This document shows, piece by piece, positions 16,002 to 24,672 of a DNA stretch of 39,879 nt. The stretch covers positions 1 to 39,879 of the forward strand of contig JAFZGK010000070.1 of assembly GCA_017555445.1 (NCBI GenBank), given 5' to 3'. The first letter of the stretch is position 1. Every line of letters starts with the position of its first letter. Source of the DNA: Bacteroidales bacterium (GTDB lineage Bacteria > Bacteroidota > Bacteroidia > Bacteroidales > UBA932). Under the pieces are notes generated by a model. That model had not been told where the DNA came from, did not search any database, and saw only the letters and a program-made list of their open reading frames with translations. Both the position numbers and the translations under genes were made by a program.

Positions 16002-17144
16002 GTGCGTGGACACATATCGGGAACAATAGCGGCGGTCATCGCATTGACGGCCGGCTGTATCAGCTCCTATGCGCAGAGCCTGAGAATTCCTGAAAGATGG
16101 ATGCTGAATTCAACGGAAGTCCCCTCACTGTTCAGCAGAGATACTATGACAATCTGTGTCATGGGAGACATCATGATGCACAGCAGGCAGATAGAAGATG
16201 CGCTCCAGTCAGACGGCACATATGAATTCAGATGCTTCGACATCATCCGCAGCAGAATTGAATCCGCGGATATTGCCGTGGCCAACATGGAATTCACTCT
16301 TGCCGGAAAACCATACGCCGGATATCCTCAATTCTCTGCTCCTGACAGCTTTGCCACATATCTCGCTGAATGCGGATTTGACATTTTTCTAACTGCCAAC
16401 AATCACATTCTTGACAGAGGCAGCGCAGGTGCATTGAGAACATTGGAAATCTACAAAGAACTCGAGTCCAGTCATGGGATAAGATATACTGGAAGTCATA
16501 TTGACCCCGAGGATGAATCGAAGAGAAATCCTCTGCATGTCAGACGGAAAGGCTACGATCTTGCATTTGTGAACCTTACATACGGAACTAATCTCGGCAA
16601 GACCGAGATATGGCCGGGAATAAATTACCTGGGTGAACAGAAGAAGACCGCTGATATGATGAGGAGCAAGGCTGACATAACGATGGTCTTTCCACATTGG
16701 GGTCAGGAGTACGCCCTGAAACACTCTGCAGCGCAGGAAAAGACAGCGTCATGGCTTGCAGAAAATGGAGCTGATCTGATTCTTGGTGCACATCCTCATG
16801 TTGTACAGGATTACGGCACAACAGGACCCGACAATACTCCTGTTGCATACTCTTTAGGAAATGCCGTATCGAACATGAGTGCAGAAAATACTCAGATCGA
16901 GCTGATGGCCACCGTGAAGATAACCCGGGACAAGAACGGAGATCCGCAGATTCTCCCAATTGAGTTCACATACCTATGGTGCTCAAGACCAGGAGGATAC
17001 ACCGACACATACATGGTGCTGCCAGTGACAGATTTCATCGGCACACGAGACATCTGGACAGGAAAATGGGAGTATGACAAGATGATGAAGACATACTACC
17101 ATGTGATGAATGAAACAGGAATAAAAGACAAGATCAATGAATAA
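16002..17144 (+). CDS. CapA/PgsA-like metallophosphoesterase family protein, secreted
   Basis: A 380-residue member of the CapA family (named for poly-gamma-glutamate capsule synthesis, with a calcineurin-like phosphoesterase fold). Motifs in order are VMGDIMMHSRQ, ANMEFTLAG, TANNHILDRG, FPHWGQEY and LGAHPHVVQ, which supply the usual metal-binding Asp, Asn and His residues. The frame has no ATG before residue 34 of the mature region. A GTG at 16002 gives the signal peptide VRGHISGTIAAVIALTAG ending SSYAQ, and a TTG at 15993 is an alternative, so this gene uses a non-ATG start. No capsule polymerase genes are nearby, so a poly-glutamate role is not supported. Its stop overlaps the phoH start as ATGAATAA. 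Confidence 0.88.
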   Translation: MRGHISGTIAAVIALTAGCISSYAQSLRIPERWMLNSTEVPSLFSRDTMTICVMGDIMMHSRQIEDALQSDGTYEFRCFDIIRSRIESADIAVANMEFTLAGKPYAGYPQFSAPDSFATYLAECGFDIFLTANNHILDRGSAGALRTLEIYKELESSHGIRYTGSHIDPEDESKRNPLHVRRKGYDLAFVNLTYGTNLGKTEIWPGINYLGEQKKTADMMRSKADITMVFPHWGQEYALKHSAAQEKTASWLAENGADLILGAHPHVVQDYGTTGPDNTPVAYSLGNAVSNMSAENTQIELMATVKITRDKNGDPQILPIEFTYLWCSRPGGYTDTYMVLPVTDFIGTRDIWTGKWEYDKMMKTYYHVMNETGIKDKINE

Positions 17145-18102
17145 CAGAAAGACAATCAGACTTGAAGCGATTGACCCGATAGACATCTATGGGGCTGCCA
17201 ACAGAAATCTCGAAGCTCTATGCAGCTACTTTCCGGAACTGAAGGTGATAGCAAGGGGAAATGAGATCATACTTGAGGGATCCGACAAGGATATGGAGGA
17301 TTTTGAGGTGAAACTCAGAATGCTCATTGAAAGAAGGCAGCATAAGATGAACGTGACTCCATATGACGTGGAAGATCTCTTCGACGGCGAGACAATACCA
17401 GACAGATTCAAGCTTTGTGGTCAGTCACCGATAGTGCATGGCAATGACGGCAAGCCGATCAAGGCGCGCAACAGGACTCAGGAGGAGATGGTCAAGGCCT
17501 ACTTTGAGAACGACCTTATATTTGCTGTCGGCCCTGCCGGTACAGGAAAGACATATATTGCCATAGCATTGGCAGTCAGAGCGTTGAAGAACAGAGAAAT
17601 CAAGAGGATCATATTAACCAGACCGGCAGTGGAAGCTGGTGAAAGACTCGGTTTTCTGCCTGGTGACCTCAAGGACAAGCTTGATCCGTATCTCCAGCCG
17701 CTATATGACGCACTAGGAGATATGATACCAGCAAAGAGGCTGCAGGAATTCATGGCAGAGGGTACAATACAGATTGCTCCACTTGCCTACATGAGAGGAC
17801 GTACGCTTGACAGGGCCTGCGTGATTCTTGATGAAGCTCAGAACACCAATCTCGGACAGCTCAAGATGTTCCTCACCAGAATGGGTTGTGATGCAAAATT
17901 CATTGTAACAGGTGATGCAAGCCAGATCGACCTCCCAAACAAAAAGGATTCAGGTCTGCTTCGCGGAATGGAGCTGACAAGGAATATCAAAGGCGTAAAA
18001 TCAATAATCTTCAAGAACGAGGACATTGTAAGACACCCTCTTGTAGCAAAGATAGTCAAGGCCTTCGACAAGGCCGAGAGCAAAAAAGAAGAGCAGGCCT
18101 GA
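17137..18102 (+). CDS. PhoH family ATPase
   Basis: The 321-residue cytoplasmic product matches PhoH/PhoL. A KH-like N-terminal region (about 1-75, with FPELKVIARGNEIILEGSDK) precedes a RecA-like ATPase domain. Walker A is GPAGTGKT (132-139), Walker B is VILDEAQN (229-236), and TRPAVEAGERLGFLPGD is the family signature after the first lobe. PhoH proteins are RNA-associated ATPases, often linked to ybeY and rRNA/RNA processing; ybeY is not adjacent here. The gene starts within the last bases of the CapA-like gene (eight-base overlap). Its final codons (SKKEEQA) double as the stem and T-run of the terminator serving the opposing gyrA-TPR unit. Confidence 0.94.
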   Translation: MNNRKTIRLEAIDPIDIYGAANRNLEALCSYFPELKVIARGNEIILEGSDKDMEDFEVKLRMLIERRQHKMNVTPYDVEDLFDGETIPDRFKLCGQSPIVHGNDGKPIKARNRTQEEMVKAYFENDLIFAVGPAGTGKTYIAIALAVRALKNREIKRIILTRPAVEAGERLGFLPGDLKDKLDPYLQPLYDALGDMIPAKRLQEFMAEGTIQIAPLAYMRGRTLDRACVILDEAQNTNLGQLKMFLTRMGCDAKFIVTGDASQIDLPNKKDSGLLRGMELTRNIKGVKSIIFKNEDIVRHPLVAKIVKAFDKAESKKEEQA

Positions 18103-18114
18103 CGGTCTGCTCTT
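18081..18114 (-). terminator. Intrinsic terminator of the gyrA-TPR unit, inside the phoH 3' end
   Basis: AAGAGCAG (18089-18096) pairs with CTGCTCTT (18107-18114), with a partly paired 10-base loop. On the minus strand the hairpin is followed by CTTTTTTG (18081-18088). The left arm and T-run are phoH codons. On the plus strand the following tract is weaker (TACTTTATTA). Confidence 0.85.
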
Positions 18115-18137
18115 ACTTTATTATATATAAGGTATGA

Positions 18138-19490
18138 TTACTTTACAACACCTGTCTTAACGATCTCGTTATACTTGTTGTAACCCTCCTCATACTTGTC
18201 ACCCTTTGGAACGAAACGATAGTAGATGTTCTTGAGGTACTCAGCGATGCTGATCTTGATGCTGTCATCCTTAGAAACATTGTAAGCTGACTCGAATGGC
18301 TCGAGTGAGTTCATGAGGGCATCCTCAAACTTCTCTACGAGAACAGCGTACTTCTTGTCATCCATCTCGTTTGCAGCCTTGTCCTGAAGATCGATAGCAA
18401 TGTTGTAGAACATGATACCCTTACCGATGAAACCAAACTCATATGACGCATCGATTGTCTGGCAAGCATCATAAGCTGCGCATGCCTTAGCGAGAAGGTC
18501 TGCAGCCTTAGTCTCATCCTGCTCAGCCTGACGGAGCTCGTTGTAGATGTTACCCTCAACATAGTAGAGAGAAGCGTTGTTAGGCTCGTTCTTCTTAGCC
18601 TCGCCGATAAGCTCGAAAAGTCTGTCAGCGTTCTCACCGCTCTCAAGATAGTAGTTGATAAGACCGATAAGGATGCTCTGGCTCTGTGGATATGCAGTGA
18701 AACCCTTCTCAAGGATTGCTACTGAACCTTCCTTGTCACCAAGCTTAGCATAGATGTCAGAAAGCTTTGCATAAACCTCACCGTTCTCATAGTAGTAACC
18801 TACCTCCATGCATCTTTCGAAAAGTCTCTTTGCTGACTCCCAGTCCTGTGAAGCCCATGCAACGAAACCTGCATTGTAAAGAGCATCGTTGTTCGGAGTA
18901 GAATAAGGCTCGGTCATGGCAGCATCAGCAGCCTTCTCGAAATACTCAGCAGCCTTTGCATAATCACCGAGAGTATAGAAGTTCATACCATCCTCATAGA
19001 ACTTCTTTGAAACAGTTTCGATACCCATAGTGATATCCTTGATCTTTGACTGCTTTGCATCAACCTCATATGCCTTCTTGTAAGCCTCAAGAGCTCTGTC
19101 AAGAACATCAGCATAAATAGGCTGAGTGACAACGATCATTACGAGCTGACCAGCTGGAGTGAAATAATAGTCTCTTGCAGGATATGACTCCTTGATATAA
19201 GTCTCTTCTCCAACAACTGTCTCCTCAACTGAGAAAGGCTTCTCTTTGAGAACGAGCTGGAGCTCAGTCTTTGTAGCACCTACCCAAGCCTGACCTGCTG
19301 GTGCATTGTAAGCTGCCATGTAAGCGTCAGCAAGCTTCAACCATGTAGCTACCTTTGTTGCCTTCTTAGCATCCTCAGATGCTGCCTTTGCAGTCTCTGC
19401 AGCTGCCTTTGCAGCGTCGAGAGCCTTTGTCTGTGCATCAGCTACCTGTACTGCAAGCAGAACTGCCAATGCGAGAATGATTTTCTTCAT
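18138..19490 (-). CDS. Secreted tetratricopeptide-repeat protein
   Basis: A 450-residue protein with a signal peptide (MKKIILALAVLLAVQVADA). An Ala/Lys-rich helix (about 22-50) follows, then several TPR units, the clearest being YEDGMNFYTLGDYAKAAEYFEKAADAA, NAGFVAWASQDWESAKRLFERCM and YAKLSDIYAKLGDKEGSVAILEKG. TPR arrays are protein-interaction scaffolds, and this one is probably periplasmic; no enzyme domain is present. Codon use is strongly biased, suggesting abundant expression. It follows gyrA by 28 bp with no terminator between, an arrangement I know from other Bacteroidales, so the two are probably cotranscribed. A client or partner cannot be named. Confidence 0.88.
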   Translation of the reverse strand: MKKIILALAVLLAVQVADAQTKALDAAKAAAETAKAASEDAKKATKVATWLKLADAYMAAYNAPAGQAWVGATKTELQLVLKEKPFSVEETVVGEETYIKESYPARDYYFTPAGQLVMIVVTQPIYADVLDRALEAYKKAYEVDAKQSKIKDITMGIETVSKKFYEDGMNFYTLGDYAKAAEYFEKAADAAMTEPYSTPNNDALYNAGFVAWASQDWESAKRLFERCMEVGYYYENGEVYAKLSDIYAKLGDKEGSVAILEKGFTAYPQSQSILIGLINYYLESGENADRLFELIGEAKKNEPNNASLYYVEGNIYNELRQAEQDETKAADLLAKACAAYDACQTIDASYEFGFIGKGIMFYNIAIDLQDKAANEMDDKKYAVLVEKFEDALMNSLEPFESAYNVSKDDSIKISIAEYLKNIYYRFVPKGDKYEEGYNKYNEIVKTGVVK

Positions 19491-19518
19491 AATGTTGAAA
19501 TATTAAGTTGATTAATTA

Positions 19519-22062
19519 TTATTCTGTCTGATCTGTCTGAACAGGAGCCTGATCCGCGCTTTCCTGAGGCTGTTCCGCAGGTGCCTGCACCTGTTCATCC
19601 TCACTTTTGTTCACTACTGAAACAGCTGCAATCGAATCGCCTTCCTTGATATTGATAAGACGTACACCCTGAGTTGCTCGTCCTGCCACCCTGATGTCTG
19701 AAACTGCCATTCTGATGGTGAGTCCTGAACGGTTGATGATCATGAGGTCATTTTCATCAGTCACATTCTTGATCGCAACGAGAGAACCTGTCTTTTCAGT
19801 AATATTCAATGTCTTGACTCCCTTACCGCCACGGTTTGTCTTTCGGTATTCATCAAAGTCAGAACGCTTGCCGTAGCCATGTTCGCTGACAACGAGAATG
19901 CTGTGAGCTGCTGCATCCTCTGCTGTAGGATCATATGTGATCATACCTACAACTTCATCGTCATCATCAATATTTATGCCACGAACTCCGGAAGCCGTTC
20001 TGCCGAGGGCACGTGCGTCATTTTCATCGAAGCGGCAGCAGCGTCCGTTACGTCCTGCAAGAAGGATCTCGCTCTGTCCGTTTGTCATCACTGCCTCAAG
20101 AAGCTCATCTCCGTCACGTACTGTAATCGCGATCACACCATTGGTACGAGGCCTTGAGTATGCCTCGAGAGAAGTCTTCTTGATGATACCTCTCTTGGTG
20201 CCGAGAACGATATAGTTGTTGTTGATATAGTCCTCATCCTTGAGATTCTTCACATTGAGATATGCCTTCACCTTGTCATCCGGATCGATGTTGATCACGT
20301 TCTGGATCGCACGTCCCTTGGATGCTCTCGATCCCTCCGGAATCTCGTATACCTTGAGCCAGTAGCACTTTCCGTTCTGAGTGAAGAGAAGAAGAGTACT
20401 ATGCATGTTGGCAACATAGATATGCTCGATGAAGTCCTCGTCGCGTGTGGCGCTTCCCTTCATTCCGACGCCACCTCTGTTCTGGGTGCGATACTCGGTG
20501 AGGGATGTTCTCTTGATATATCCGAGGTGAGAGATTGTGATGACCACATCCTCATCAGCATAGAAGTCTTCTGGATTGAATTCCTCTGCTGAAAGTGCGA
20601 TCTCTGTTCTTCTCTCATCGCCGTACTTCTCCTTCATCTCCAATGTCTCATCCTTGATGATCTGCATCTGCATGCTCTCGTTTGCAAGCACGTCCTCGCA
20701 GTATCGGATGAACTTCATGAGCTCGTCATATTCGCTCTGGAGCTTCTCACGCTCGAGACCTGTAAGCTGACGCAGACGCATCTCCACGATTGCAGTAGCC
20801 TGAGCATCTGTAAAGTCGAACGCAGCCATGAGTTCGCTCTTGGCCTCCTCGACATTCTTGGAAGAGCGGATGATGTTGATGATCTGATCGATCACGTCAA
20901 GCGCCTTGAGGAGTCCTTCGAGGATATGAGCTCTCTTCTGAGCCTTCTCAAGATCGAACTTCGTTCTTCTGAGAATCACCTCATGTCTGTGCTTCACGAA
21001 GTACTTGATGAGCTGCTTGAGGTTGAGCGTACGTGGACGTCCGTTCACGAGAGCCACATTGTTCACTGAGAAGCTTGACTGAAGTGGAGAATATTTGTAG
21101 AGCATGTTGAGAACCACATTCGAGTTCGCGTCCTTCTTGAGACGGATCACGATGCGGACTCCCTTCATGGTTGTCTCGTCATTGATGTATGCGATGCCTT
21201 CCACCTTCTTGGTCTCCACGAGTTCAGCGATCTTCTCGATCATCTCTCTCTTGTTGACCATGTAAGGAATCTCTGTCACCACGATTGTTTCGCGGCCTGA
21301 ATCACTCACCTCGATATCTGTCTTCGAACGGATAACGATACGTCCGCGACCTGTCTCAAAGGCATCCTTGATGCCCTGACGTCCCTGGATGATGCCACCC
21401 GTAGGAAAATCCGGTCCCTTGACGTAATGCATGAGCTCCTCGATAGTGATTTCAGGATTGTCGATATATGCGCAGATGGCATCACAGCACTCTGTAAGGT
21501 TGTGAGGGGCCATATTTGTCGCCATTCCGACCGCAATACCTGAAGAACCGTTCAAGAGAAGGAGCGGAAGCTTTGTAGGAAGCACTGTAGGCTCCTGAAG
21601 CGAGTCATCGAAGTTATTCTGAAAATCTACTGTATCCTTGTCCAGGTCAGCAAGCACCTCTGCAGAAAGCTTTGAAAGCTTTGCCTCGGTATAACGCATC
21701 GCTGCAACCGGGTCACCGTCCATAGAACCGAAGTTACCCTGACCGAACACAAGCGGATATCTCAAGCTCCAGTCCTGGGCCATTCTGGCCATTGCATCAT
21801 ATACACTTGAGTCACCGTGCGGGTGGTACTTACCAAGCACCTCTCCGACGATACGGGCAGATTTCTTAGTCTGGCTTGAATGTGTAAGTCCGAGCCCCTC
21901 CATTCCATACAGCACCCTTCTGTGAACCGGCTTGAATCCGTCTCTCACATCAGGAAGCGCACGAGACACGATCACAGACATGGAGTAGTCGATGTACGCA
22001 CTCCTCATCTGCTGGTCAATGTTCACCTGCTCGATCCTACCTGTCTTTACCTCATTTTCCAT
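19519..22062 (-). CDS. gyrA: DNA gyrase subunit A
   Basis: The 847-residue product is the breakage-reunion subunit of DNA gyrase, which introduces negative supercoils together with GyrB. The catalytic tyrosine is Tyr124 in AAMRYTEAK. The quinolone-determining region reads [13 protein letters not shown]; Ser85 and Asp89 line up with E. coli Ser83 and Asp87, so the usual resistance changes are absent. The C-terminal beta-pinwheel contains a GyrA-box variant, QNRGGVG (E. coli QRRGGKG), plus a second similar motif TNRGGKG. The last 35 residues are acidic and Gln/Pro-rich ([18 protein letters not shown]), a disordered tail as in many GyrA proteins. It leads a unit with the TPR gene and diverges from the Clp ATPase gene. 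Confidence 0.98.
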   Translation of the reverse strand: MENEVKTGRIEQVNIDQQMRSAYIDYSMSVIVSRALPDVRDGFKPVHRRVLYGMEGLGLTHSSQTKKSARIVGEVLGKYHPHGDSSVYDAMARMAQDWSLRYPLVFGQGNFGSMDGDPVAAMRYTEAKLSKLSAEVLADLDKDTVDFQNNFDDSLQEPTVLPTKLPLLLLNGSSGIAVGMATNMAPHNLTECCDAICAYIDNPEITIEELMHYVKGPDFPTGGIIQGRQGIKDAFETGRGRIVIRSKTDIEVSDSGRETIVVTEIPYMVNKREMIEKIAELVETKKVEGIAYINDETTMKGVRIVIRLKKDANSNVVLNMLYKYSPLQSSFSVNNVALVNGRPRTLNLKQLIKYFVKHRHEVILRRTKFDLEKAQKRAHILEGLLKALDVIDQIINIIRSSKNVEEAKSELMAAFDFTDAQATAIVEMRLRQLTGLEREKLQSEYDELMKFIRYCEDVLANESMQMQIIKDETLEMKEKYGDERRTEIALSAEEFNPEDFYADEDVVITISHLGYIKRTSLTEYRTQNRGGVGMKGSATRDEDFIEHIYVANMHSTLLLFTQNGKCYWLKVYEIPEGSRASKGRAIQNVINIDPDDKVKAYLNVKNLKDEDYINNNYIVLGTKRGIIKKTSLEAYSRPRTNGVIAITVRDGDELLEAVMTNGQSEILLAGRNGRCCRFDENDARALGRTASGVRGINIDDDDEVVGMITYDPTAEDAAAHSILVVSEHGYGKRSDFDEYRKTNRGGKGVKTLNITEKTGSLVAIKNVTDENDLMIINRSGLTIRMAVSDIRVAGRATQGVRLINIKEGDSIAAVSVVNKSEDEQVQAPAEQPQESADQAPVQTDQTE

Positions 22063-22100
22063 ATATCTGAATTACTTTTATACTTATTTGTACAACCTCG

Positions 22101-22108
22101 CAAAGTTA
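22101..22108 (-). promoter_or_regulatory. Promoter -7 box for gyrA
   Basis: The minus strand reads TAACTTTG, a TAnnTTTG match 38 bp before the gyrA ATG. A TTG lies 22 bp further upstream (22131-22133), slightly beyond normal spacing. It lies 12 bp from the plus-strand box at 22121-22128. Confidence 0.65.
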
Positions 22109-22120
22109 CGAAATTTTTAG

Positions 22121-22128
22121 TAAATTTG
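22121..22128 (+). promoter_or_regulatory. Promoter -7 box for the Clp ATPase gene
   Basis: TAAATTTG matches TAnnTTTG, 48 bp before the ATG at 22177. It lies inside the spacer of the divergent gyrA promoter. Confidence 0.6.
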
Positions 22129-22176
22129 TGCAATGAAATTGGATTTTGTTTAAAAGCATATTGAAGGTCCCGATTT

Positions 22177-24543
22177 ATGGAAATAAGCATATCAGACGAA
22201 CTCAACTCGATAGTGAACTACTCCAGAGAAGAAGCGATGAGGACAGGCAGTTACGGCATAGCTCCGGACCACCTTTTCCTTGGCATTCTCAGGCATAGGG
22301 AAAATAGCGCCGTCGACACCCTCAAGGGTCTTGGAATCGACGTGGAAGAAATGAAGCAGTTCATTGACAGTCATATATTTACCAATGAACATATACCATA
22401 TTCCGAAATAGAGAATGTAAGATTTTCACGTGGAGCACAGAACGTATTGAGCTTCACTATCCTTGAAGCCACAAAAGTGCAATGCAAGCAGGCGGACACC
22501 CCTCACCTGCTTCTCGCATTATGCAGGGCCGGAGGGTCATACGGAAGCACGTATCTGAAGGATCTCGGAGTCGACTACGGCACAGTCTTCAGATATATGG
22601 ACAGGAATTCCATGTTCGAACGTGAAAGCGAGGATGAAAAGCCGCAGGAAAACGAAGAACCGCCACAGATCCAGCTTCGCGCCGTGGTACATGAGGAAGA
22701 GGAGAAGGAAGAGCCGAAGCAGTCCCCTCTCGAGGAGTTCGGATACGATATCACCAAGGCTGCAGCTGACGGCAAGCTCGATCCGCTTGTAGGCCGCGAG
22801 GATGAAATCCAGAGGGTGATACAGATTCTCGGACGCCGACGCAAGAACAACCCTATGCTTGTAGGTGATCCGGGCGTGGGCAAATCAGCCATCGTAGAAG
22901 GAATTGCCTTGAAGATCGTTGCTGGCGACGTACCTCCTATTCTCAGCGGCAAACGACTGATATCATTAGACTTAGGCTCAATCGTAGCCGGCACCAAATA
23001 TCGTGGAGACTTTGAAAAGAGGCTCAAGGCCATCATTAACCAGGTGGCAGGTGATCCGGACGTGATCCTCTTCATCGATGAGTTCCATACCATAGTCGGA
23101 GCAGGAGGAGCATCAGGAAGTCTTGATGCAGCAAACATGCTCAAGCCGGCTTTGGCACGCGGAGACATCCAGTGCATCGGAGCCACGACTCTTGACGAGT
23201 TCAGGAAGATCGTTGAAAAGGACGGAGCCCTTGACAGACGATTCCAGAAGATCATGGTCGAGCACACAGACATTCCGCATACAATCTCCATCCTCAAGAA
23301 ACTCAAGATCAATTATGAAAAGCATCATAATGTAGAGTACTCGGATGAGGCAATCGAGGCATGCGTAAGAATGTCGGAAAGATATATCACGGACAGGTGT
23401 CTGCCGGATAAGGCAATCGATGCGATGGACGAAGCCGGTTCGATGGTCCGCCTGAAGAACCCGCGCAAGATAGGAACAGTTGGCGCAGAAGATGTTGCGG
23501 CAGTCATTTCAAAGATGACCGGCATACCATCAGGCAAGGTTGCAGAAAACGAAGGCAACAGGCTGCTGAAGATGCAGGAAAGACTCAAGACCCGGATAAT
23601 CGGTCAGGATGAGGCTATCGAGAAGGTAGTACGTGCAATCCGCAGGAACAGGGCAGGCATCAAGGATCCGGCAAAGCCTATCGGAACATTCCTCTTCTTC
23701 GGTCCTACCGGTGTAGGAAAGACTCAGTTGACAAAGTCGCTGGCAGAGTATCTGTTTGATTCTGAAGAAAACATGATAAGGCTGGACATGAGCGAGTACA
23801 TGGAGAAATTCAATGTCTCAAGACTCATAGGCGCCCCTCCGGGATATGTCGGATTTGAAGAGGGTGGACAGCTTAGCGAAAGAGTCCGTCGCAAACCTTA
23901 TTGCGTTGTCCTTCTTGACGAGATCGAGAAGGCTCATCCGGATGTATTCAACCTTCTGCTTCAGGTGATGGATGAGGGTCGTCTGACCGACAGCAACGGA
24001 AGGACGGTGAGCTTCCGCAACACGATAGTGATCATGACATCCAATGTGGGAAGCCGCGAACTTGACGAATATGGAACCGGAGTCGGATTCAACACCGCCG
24101 GCAAGAACGTTTCAGGCAATAGGAAAAGCGTGCTTTCAAAAGCCATAAGGAAGGCTTTCCCACCTGAATTCATCAACAGGGTGGACGAGCAGGTCTTCTT
24201 CAATCCTCTCACCCGTGAGGACATCGAAAAGATCATCGATATCGAGCTCAAGGGACTCAAGCGCCGTGTCCGAGAAGCAGGATTCGAACTCGTGGTCACA
24301 GCTGCTGCGAGAAGATTCGTGGCAGAAGAAGGCTTTGACCCGAACTACGGAGCAAGACCTCTGAAGAGAGCCATCCAGAAATATATAGAGGATCCTGTTT
24401 CCGAGCAGATCATAACAGAAAGAATGCTCGGAAGAGACGGAAAGGGTGGAAAGATCCGTGTCGGCTTAAGCAAGGCTGATATCCATGAGCTCGAGGTCCA
24501 TTTCGTTGATCATATCAAGAAGAGTTCTGTAGGAAGCCTCTGA
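22177..24543 (+). CDS. ATP-dependent Clp protease ATP-binding subunit (ClpA/ClpC type, no M-domain)
   Basis: A 788-residue AAA+ unfoldase that feeds substrates to ClpP. The order is Clp_N double repeat (1-145), acidic linker (146-185), D1 with Walker A GDPGVGKS (230-237) and Walker B ILFIDE (297-302), then D2 with Walker A GPTGVGKT (509-516), pore loop GYVGFEEGG, Walker B VVLLDE (577-582) and the C-terminal ClpB-D2-small domain. The segment GTGVGFN places VGF at 636-638, in the position of the ClpP-docking loop, so ClpP partnership is expected. The coiled-coil middle domain of ClpC is missing: VRLKNPRKIGTVGAEDVAAV runs straight from D1 into its small subdomain (about 425-445). No CtsR, McsA/B or adaptor gene is nearby. 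Confidence 0.94.
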   Translation: MEISISDELNSIVNYSREEAMRTGSYGIAPDHLFLGILRHRENSAVDTLKGLGIDVEEMKQFIDSHIFTNEHIPYSEIENVRFSRGAQNVLSFTILEATKVQCKQADTPHLLLALCRAGGSYGSTYLKDLGVDYGTVFRYMDRNSMFERESEDEKPQENEEPPQIQLRAVVHEEEEKEEPKQSPLEEFGYDITKAAADGKLDPLVGREDEIQRVIQILGRRRKNNPMLVGDPGVGKSAIVEGIALKIVAGDVPPILSGKRLISLDLGSIVAGTKYRGDFEKRLKAIINQVAGDPDVILFIDEFHTIVGAGGASGSLDAANMLKPALARGDIQCIGATTLDEFRKIVEKDGALDRRFQKIMVEHTDIPHTISILKKLKINYEKHHNVEYSDEAIEACVRMSERYITDRCLPDKAIDAMDEAGSMVRLKNPRKIGTVGAEDVAAVISKMTGIPSGKVAENEGNRLLKMQERLKTRIIGQDEAIEKVVRAIRRNRAGIKDPAKPIGTFLFFGPTGVGKTQLTKSLAEYLFDSEENMIRLDMSEYMEKFNVSRLIGAPPGYVGFEEGGQLSERVRRKPYCVVLLDEIEKAHPDVFNLLLQVMDEGRLTDSNGRTVSFRNTIVIMTSNVGSRELDEYGTGVGFNTAGKNVSGNRKSVLSKAIRKAFPPEFINRVDEQVFFNPLTREDIEKIIDIELKGLKRRVREAGFELVVTAAARRFVAEEGFDPNYGARPLKRAIQKYIEDPVSEQIITERMLGRDGKGGKIRVGLSKADIHELEVHFVDHIKKSSVGSL

Positions 24544-24672
24544 TGAAATCATTGAGCTGATGCAAGCAAATGTATTCTCTGTATTCATAGCAATGTTGTT
24601 TTAATGTTTCTGAATGCAAAGGTATTGTCACATTGTGCCAACATAAGGCACACCAAAAAATATTCTGAAAAA

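Noticed and set aside
16002..17144. Assigning the CapA-like gene to capsule or poly-gamma-glutamate synthesis
   Set aside because: No PgsB/PgsC-type ligase genes are nearby and the family name does not predict this role on its own.
22575..23312. 245-codon open frame on the minus strand inside the Clp ATPase gene
   Set aside because: It is an antisense shadow of conserved D1 codons, Ser/Pro/Arg-rich as expected from reversed GC-biased codons, with no promoter or family resemblance.
24604..24672. ATG at 24604 as the start of the HAD phosphatase
   Set aside because: Adds 23 residues not found in the family before the DLDGT strand; ATG 24673 fits better.
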